NCBI RefSeq assembly: GCF_014596935.1 | Contig: NZ_JACVXC010000004.1 | Location: 62,001-126,000 of the forward strand | Source: Aestuariibaculum suncheonense | Lineage (GTDB): Bacteria; Bacteroidota; Bacteroidia; Flavobacteriales; Flavobacteriaceae | Direction: 5' to 3' | Length of the DNA stretch: 64,000 nt | Shown here: piece after piece, positions 58,887 through 64,000 of the stretch | Numbering within the stretch: the first letter of the stretch is position 1 | How the letters are laid out: every line of letters begins with the position of its first letter | Notes under the pieces: generated by a model | The model's input: only the letters and a program-made list of their open reading frames with translations | Databases searched by the model: none | What the model was told of the DNA's origin: nothing | Position numbers and translations under genes: made by a program

Positions 58887-60026
58887 TTATTTTATTACTA
58901 TCGTCTTATTGTTTATTTCATAGCTTTTTATAGGTTTTGTATTTGAAATTAGTTGTAAAATCTCTTCAATAGACTGATATTTACTAAGTTCCCCATTAAA
59001 CTTAACATCTTTAAGCTCTTCACTTTGAAATTCTATGTCTACATTATACCATCGCTCTAGAGCTACAGCAATATCCTTTAAAGGTTTATGATAAAAAACA
59101 AAATCTCCTTTAACCCAACCTATATTTTCATTTACATCGACAGCTGAAATTTCAATATGATTATTTACTTCATTTAAAACCGACTGTTGATTAGGGTGTA
59201 AAATAATATCCTCTCCTGCTGTCATAACAGACACCTTACCCTCTACTAAAGTCGTATATGTATTAGTCTCATCTTTATAAGCTTTAAGATTAAACTTTGT
59301 TCCCAAAACCTCTACCTCTTGCTTATTATTTAACACTTTAAATCTAGCTCCTTTGTGTTGTGAACTTGGAGAAACATCAAAATAAGCTTCTCCATAAACT
59401 AGCTCGACTTGACGAGTTTCTCCTTCTTTAAAAATAACAGGATACCTTAGCTTAGTTTCAGAATTCAACCAAACTTTGGTGCCATCAGACAACTCTACGA
59501 AAAACTGCCCTCCTCTTGGGATAGTTAAAGAATGGTATTCGGTTTTTAGGTTAGAAGCTTCGGCATTATAAACAATACCTTGACCATCACTTTTTACATT
59601 TGTAGTTTCATAGATTTTATCTTCTTCTAAAGCAACAACTTCACCATCTTCCAAAGTCAATATAGCTTTATCAGTACCTATTTCTATATCTCCAACTAAT
59701 TCTTGATTGCTTTCAATAAAATCTTCACTAAAAAAACCACCTTGAAAAAAATAAAATGAAACCGTTAGAACAACGAGCAGTATTGCAGCATATTTATAAA
59801 AAATCTTAAATGAATACACTTTATCTGTCTTCTTAAACAATTGCTTTTCAATTCTCGACCAAGATTCGGACCTAAAAGATTCATCTTCTATCAATCTATA
59901 GTCTTCACCCCCAAAACTATTGCCCTGATAAGAGTCCAAAAAAGTATTTAACAATTCCAGTTCCTCCTTTGAACATTCATTATTAACATACTTTGTAAAA
60001 AGTTTTTTTGCTTGTCTTTTATTCAC
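58887..60026 (-). CDS. FecR family anti-sigma factor
   Basis: 379 residues. N-terminal sigma-binding region, one membrane helix at about 78-96 (YAAILLVVLTVSFYFF), FecR domain (DGTKVWLNSETKLRYP, GEAYFDV, VLGTKFNL) and C-terminal DUF4974 domain (ALERWYNVDIEF). It relays the SusC STN signal to the sigma factor at 60238. Sigma and FecR are co-directional with a 211-bp gap, and a terminator separates FecR from SusC. Confidence 0.93.
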   Translation of the reverse strand: MNKRQAKKLFTKYVNNECSKEELELLNTFLDSYQGNSFGGEDYRLIEDESFRSESWSRIEKQLFKKTDKVYSFKIFYKYAAILLVVLTVSFYFFQGGFFSEDFIESNQELVGDIEIGTDKAILTLEDGEVVALEEDKIYETTNVKSDGQGIVYNAEASNLKTEYHSLTIPRGGQFFVELSDGTKVWLNSETKLRYPVIFKEGETRQVELVYGEAYFDVSPSSQHKGARFKVLNNKQEVEVLGTKFNLKAYKDETNTYTTLVEGKVSVMTAGEDIILHPNQQSVLNEVNNHIEISAVDVNENIGWVKGDFVFYHKPLKDIAVALERWYNVDIEFQSEELKDVKFNGELSKYQSIEEILQLISNTKPIKSYEINNKTIVIK

Positions 60027-60108
60027 TTTTCCTAATGATTTTAAATAATATCTATACTCTTATTTGTAACAAAACGGTCGTTTAGAACATGCTCTACAAC
60101 TATAAGTA

Positions 60109-60127
60109 ACCAAAATCTCATTTTGGT
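60109..60127. promoter_or_regulatory. Palindrome between sigma factor and FecR genes
   Basis: ACCAAAAT and ATTTTGGT are perfect 8-bp arms with a 3-nt spacer, inside the 211-bp gap upstream of FecR. The symmetry suits a dimeric repressor site; it could also form a short mRNA hairpin. Confidence 0.4.
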
Positions 60128-60237
60128 ACACTTCCATTTTGAACTTTTTTTATTTTTTTTCAAAAAAAGCCTAGATTAAAACAAAAATTAATGGAGAATA
60201 TTAAGAATAACCTGATAAGTCTACTCAAAAATTACTT

Positions 60238-60813
60238 TTAGTAAAATAAGGAAAAGCACAAGATTAGCTCTTCTCTGCGTAAATCTTCTCTTATAAAATT
60301 TAACGCTTTCGATATTTGATTTTTCACACCTTGAATAGAAATCCCTAACTCTTCGGCTATTTCCTTATTGGACTTATGCTCCAGCCTACTTAGCTCAAAT
60401 ATTTCTCTACAACGCTTAGGAAGTTTATTAATGGAATTCTTTATTGCAGTCTCGAACTCATGAAATTCCATCTTTTTTGCTGCATTTATTGAAGAATCTA
60501 TTAAGTTTAACCTTGTGACATCTTCATTTTTAATCTTATTACTTCTGAAATAATTAAAAATTTGATACTTAACAGCTCTAAACAAATAAGATTCTAAGTT
60601 ATTTATTTCTACATCTTGCCTTTTAGACCAAAGGTCAATAAAAATATTCTGAATAATATCTTCGCATACCTCTTTATTCCTCAAAATGTTAAAAGCATAA
60701 ACAAACATCTCCCTAGAATACTTATCATGAATCTCTTTAAAGGCATCACTATCGTTATTAGCAATACGATTTAAAACCCCTTGATCATTGTCGCTTGTTT
60801 TAACAATCTTCAT
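60238..60813 (-). CDS. ECF RNA polymerase sigma factor, Bacteroidetes sigma-70 family
   Basis: 191 residues. Region 2 includes EVCEDIIQNIFIDLWSKR; region 4 has LPKRCREIFELSRLEHKSN and the helix-turn-helix NKEIAEELGISIQGVKNQI. It heads the leftward PUL and should switch on SusC and the downstream genes when the FecR protein signals. The 3' end is hydrophobic (LILCFSLFY), a feature also seen in the sigma factor at 7793 (LFILFDVKR). Confidence 0.93.
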   Translation of the reverse strand: MKIVKTSDNDQGVLNRIANNDSDAFKEIHDKYSREMFVYAFNILRNKEVCEDIIQNIFIDLWSKRQDVEINNLESYLFRAVKYQIFNYFRSNKIKNEDVTRLNLIDSSINAAKKMEFHEFETAIKNSINKLPKRCREIFELSRLEHKSNKEIAEELGISIQGVKNQISKALNFIREDLRREELILCFSLFY

Positions 60814-61056
60814 CTACTTTCAATTATGATCTAAAATTCAATTCATTTATTCAATCGCGAAAATATAGATATAAAATTTATAAAAGAACAAATAATCCTT
60901 GTAAAGATTAAATTTTCTTCATTTATAGCTGTAAAATTTCATATAACTGACATTTACAAAACTTATTAAAACAAAAGTCAATAAGTCGATGAGGCTTCAC
61001 ACCATTTAAGGTATTAACTGGATTTCTGCAAGAAAAATAGATGCGTCAACACTGCT

Positions 61057-61176
61057 TTAGACTACCAATAGCTGTAAGATATTAGGCTTGGAAAATTGCT
61101 TTTGCACAGATAAATCGTATTCGTTTCCGTATTCACTTTCGTATTCACCTTGCAATATATCAGAAATATTAGGCAT
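61057..61176 (-). pseudogene. Possible truncated tyrosine-recombinase N-terminus
   Basis: Translating leftward from ATG 61174-61176 gives 39 residues, MPNISDILQGEYESEYGNEY then DLSVQKQFSKPNILQL, and a stop. The QFSKPxI segment resembles the start of flavobacterial phage-type integrases, where the protein would continue for several hundred residues. Here nothing of the catalytic domain follows. The match is short, so this is tentative. Confidence 0.3.
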
Positions 61177-61653
61177 AAAATCAGCATTAAGTTAGACCAC
61201 ACAATGCGTTCCTATTTTTAGGGACGAAAACTGAAATTAAAAACCCTTAATTTTATACAGAAATATTTTCTTCACTATCTTGTTATTGCAATTATCTTAA
61301 CAACCAAATAAAACCATGAACCTTAAATTACTTTTAAATATATAAGGCACCATGGCATAACCAATTGAAAAAAATCAATTATCATTACCTTCCATGTCTA
61401 ACTTCAACTAACTTAAAAAAGCAACTCCTGCTATTTAAAAATTTTATCCGGCGGAATTAGACTAAAACCAATAACCAACAAAAAATAAAAGACATACAAT
61501 AAAAAGCTAAGTATTTTATTTTTACCATAATTAATTAGGGTGGTATCTTGATATAAACTTCATTTAGATCTAGTAATGCAATTAAACTTGAATAACCAAC
61601 CTTGTTGTTTTAGTCATTATTTTAATTCTTGTCAGGAATAGAAGCCGAATAAG

Positions 61654-61758
61654 ACCATTTTGGATTTGATGCAACACATCTTGACTACTAACCAGGACGA
61701 ACTGATCTATTGGAATAGGTCTTAAATAATGGGCCTTTGGAAAGGAATACCCCTCGAA
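61654..61758 (-). pseudogene. Decayed SusD C-terminal fragment
   Basis: The frame reads FEGYSFPKAHYLRPIPIDQ, then FVLVSSQDVLHQIQNG. This matches the conserved SusD ending, as in the intact SusD here (AMYLYPIPLNE then EKLVQNPGW). The QNPG signature is broken to QNG, the stop is lost and the upstream SusD body is absent. Confidence 0.5.
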
Positions 61759-61876
61759 AGCATTATTGATATTGGTTATATAGAATGAAAATAGAAAAAA
61801 GATAGATTTTTTAGTAGGATTTTTTGAGAGATTCTTTTCCCTTTTAATTCTAGTTGCAATTGTAACACTCATTTTT

Positions 61877-62137
61877 ATGTCCTGTCTAATACTAGAAGTC
61901 CACGCAGGTAAAAAAGGAAAAAATCAAGCAACAATAGAGGATATTAAGGAAATCACATCTCTTGTTAAAGGGGTTGAAATTAAAGTTAATATTCTAACAA
62001 ATAATAGAATTGACTACTCATCATTAAAAAGACAATATATAATCGATTATTTTGCGTCATATAATAGGGATAGAACAATAACTAGTGCAAATCTAAAAGA
62101 TTTGGAAATTTCAAGGAAGAAAATAAAAAGAATATAG
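61877..62137 (+). CDS. Short open frame of unknown status
   Basis: 86 residues, MSCLILEVHAGKKGKNQATI and onward, Lys/Ile-rich and possibly helical at the C-terminal end. No family recognised and no clear leader. It may be a real small protein or a fragment of a larger decayed gene; the protein-like composition (KEITSLVKGVEIKVNIL) is better than in the other short frames nearby. Confidence 0.25.
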   Translation: MSCLILEVHAGKKGKNQATIEDIKEITSLVKGVEIKVNILTNNRIDYSSLKRQYIIDYFASYNRDRTITSANLKDLEISRKKIKRI

Positions 62138-63143
62138 AAAGGATGTATGAAGCAAAACACTCTTACAATCTTAAAGAGTGGAAATTGAATTATTTATTGA
62201 CGAACGGGAATTTTATAAACAAAGAAGAGAACTTACAATAAGGCCATTAAAATATCAGCATCAAATGCAATTTCCTATTGGTTGCCAAATTTTGTACAAG
62301 TTTGCAATAGGGCCTTGAGACCAAGGAAAATTACCTTAAATATTTGATGCATCATAAAAATTAGCTTAGTTCATATAATGATAATAACTTGCATTTTCAT
62401 CAGGTAAATTTTGAGAAAAATGATTTCAAAAAGCACCTCGTCATTCGATTCGTTAAAGACACTAAAGATATCTTCATAATAACAATAAGTCTATGATTTC
62501 CTTTGCCAGACGTTATGGCTTCATTTGCTGAAATTTCAGAAAGGTAGCATCTATAATATTTGAGTATTGCAAAACAGACATACCATGTAATTGTAATGTG
62601 TAGTTTAGCACAAAAGTGAAAACCTAAAAACACCCCCTATATTAAGTTATTTACCCCCTAAAATTCCTAAGGTAAAATAATAAATTTGTCATGAGTACAA
62701 ATCTATTAAATCAGCAACCTTAAGTGTTATTTAATATCCTTATTTCAGAATTTCCCCTAGAAAAGTTCTGAAAGTGAAATATAGAAAGCATTTTTTTAAT
62801 GAAACGAATTGGCGACAATACCAAACCTGAAATCCTCCTTTATGCCCAATACTAATTGCATCAACCAAGGAAGCGATTCTTCATCAAAAATTAAAAACGT
62901 GACTGAATACTTATTGTTATTATGAAGATATCATTAATGAATTATATAAATAGAAAAAGTAAATCCTGTGAAACGCAATAATCTTACCAACGGATATATA
63001 AAAATCTAAATAGAATATAAGTATTAAAGAAAACTTAAAACCTAAACTTGAAAAATAAAGACTAAAAATGTTGGCTGAAAATTTCAATTCATATAAAGAT
63101 TGACGGGAAAACAAAGATTAGTTTTAAAAAGCAAAAAATAAAC

Positions 63144-63398
63144 ATGTCAAAGTATACACTATTCTTTTTAGTTCTTGTATACATTACCGTACTTGTAAAA
63201 AGACAAGAAACACAAAAACCTAATTTACTATTGATTGTCGTTGAATTTAGAATACCACATTTGCCTTTTAATGCTCCAAAAAAACATTGGGATTTATATA
63301 ATTTTAATAATATGTATAAACCGCTTGGATCACCTGATGATAGCATTAACAACTATCAAGAATTTATCAATATATGGATGTACCAAACGAAGGTTTAA
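63144..63398 (+). pseudogene. Sulfatase remnant with internal deletion (iduronate-2-sulfatase-like)
   Basis: 84 residues. The start is that of a secreted sulfatase: signal segment then QKPNLLLIV, the first metal-site strand that normally continues into a DDLR-type motif. It then jumps straight to FRIPHLPFNAPKKHWDLYN, a motif found about 200 residues later in iduronate-2-sulfatase-like enzymes. The lost part includes the C/S-x-P-S-R site that becomes formylglycine, and the protein stops soon after, so no activity is possible. It suggests the locus once handled a sulfated glycan. Confidence 0.65.
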
Positions 63399-63548
63399 TG
63401 GATCAATATTTTACGCGAAAATTGATCTATGGTTAGCTTTGAATTAAGCATTAAAGGAACCAAACAGAATCAGCCAAAGCATTATAAAGATGGATTGCGA
63501 TCAAAAAATACATCGAATAAAATCATAAACAGTAATCAAAATCAAATT

Positions 63549-64000
63549 ATGAAAAAAATATTATACTTTTTTATTATACTTTTATCGATAGCAACACAGG
63601 CCCAGTCATTTATGATAAACCCCTATGGGCGGGACAATGCTGTTTTACTCAATGGCAAATGGAATGCGATTATTGATTTATACGGCAGAGGCGAAAATAA
63701 GAAATTCTACCAAAATCGAAAGCCAGAATCGAAAACCGATTTTGTTGAATATGCTTTCGATTCTGGATTAAGACTCAACGTGCCAGGAGATTTCAATTCG
63801 CAAATACCAGAACTTAAATACTACGAAGGAAATGTTTGGTACCAGCGTTATTTTACAGTAGAAAAAAACGAAGAAGGGAGGCAGTTTATCTATTTTGGTG
63901 CTGTGAACTATAAGGCTGCTGTCTGGCTTAATGGTATTGAGGTCGGCAGACACGAAGGTGGCTTCACCCCATTTCAGTTCGAAGTTACCGATATAGTCAA
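63549..64000 (+). CDS. GH2-type beta-glycosidase (beta-glucuronidase-like), cut by window edge
   Basis: Translated from ATG 63549 to the right edge, 150 complete codons. Signal peptide ends ATQAQ at about 19. The visible part is the GH2 sugar-binding jelly roll: LLNGKWNAIIDLYGRG, LRLNVPGDFNSQ, YYEGNVWYQRYF and FGAVNYKAAVWLNGIEVG then HEGGFTPFQF. The GNVWYQRYF and HEGGFTPF motifs fit beta-glucuronidase-like GH2 members. The catalytic barrel lies beyond the window, so specificity is open. It is the first intact gene after the decayed region. Confidence 0.85.
   Translation, partial: MKKILYFFIILLSIATQAQSFMINPYGRDNAVLLNGKWNAIIDLYGRGENKKFYQNRKPESKTDFVEYAFDSGLRLNVPGDFNSQIPELKYYEGNVWYQRYFTVEKNEEGRQFIYFGAVNYKAAVWLNGIEVGRHEGGFTPFQFEVTDIV

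Larger units (their letters stand above)
60814..63143. other. Gene-poor, decayed region between two carbohydrate loci
   Basis: About 2.3 kb, very AT-rich, with no intact gene of recognisable family. It contains the integrase-like and SusD remnants described below and one short plus-strand frame. Numerous stops in every frame and fragments of known families on both strands point to past insertions and deletions. Confidence 0.7.

Noticed and set aside
62400-62633. 77-residue minus-strand frame in the decayed region
   Set aside because: No homology seen, aromatic- and Cys-rich in a pattern expected from reverse translation of AT-rich DNA.
62920-63352. Two minus-strand frames overlapping the sulfatase remnant
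   Set aside because: They run opposite the recognisable sulfatase motifs and show only hydrophobic AT-rich translation.

Overview
The window looks like chromosomal DNA of a low-GC Bacteroidota, most likely a marine or alga-associated member of the Flavobacteriaceae; the genus cannot be fixed from sequence alone. The reasons are two SusC/SusD systems each with its own ECF sigma factor and FecR anti-sigma factor, type IX secretion sorting domains, lipoproteins with short signal peptides, a copper RND operon of flavobacterial style, and long AT-rich intergenic gaps. I see no rRNA, tRNA or CRISPR array.

Layout. 1-8377: the regulatory and uptake end of a first Sus-type locus (PKD-like lipoprotein cut by the window edge, DUF4843 lipoprotein, SusD, SusC with an STN domain, FecR, and a divergently placed sigma factor). 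8383-15748: an HD-domain protein, then an operon-like pair made of a very large secreted S53/S8-like protease with MBG domains and a T9SS tail, followed by a TPR-linked class III adenylate cyclase. 16222-21428: a YitT membrane protein, three small secreted proteins of poorly known function and a GH27 alpha-galactosidase. 21499-33662: a zinc-type dehydrogenase, then a copper-resistance cluster read leftward (HYC_CC_PP protein, CusA, TolC-like CusC, an HMA-AraC fusion regulator, CopA, CusB, HMA lipoprotein). 33789-42890: GH20 hexosaminidase, a helical protein of unknown role, a beta-CASP metallo-beta-lactamase overlapping an ATP-cone/nuclease fusion, gamma-glutamyltransferase, a trypsin-like protease and a thioredoxin-fold protein.

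43187-60813 is a complete polysaccharide utilization locus read leftward: sigma factor, FecR, SusC, SusD, a DUF1735/F-type-lectin surface protein, an unfamiliar secreted protein with two F-type lectin modules and a T9SS tail, GH29 fucosidase, GH2 beta-galactosidase and GH16 endo-hydrolase. Fucose-type lectins next to a fucosidase, a beta-galactosidase and a GH16 enzyme suggest a fucosylated beta-galactan or LacNAc-type glycan as substrate (inference).

60814-63548 is a gene graveyard holding a truncated integrase-like fragment, the decayed tail of a SusD gene and a sulfatase gene that has lost its catalytic core. At 63549 a new GH2-type gene begins and runs off the right edge.

The observations I would follow first are the seven identical KFQAVVN heptapeptides, coded by different synonymous codons, inside the large protease; the F-type lectin set with an uncharacterised barrel-like region; and the overlapping ATP-cone nuclease/beta-CASP pair.
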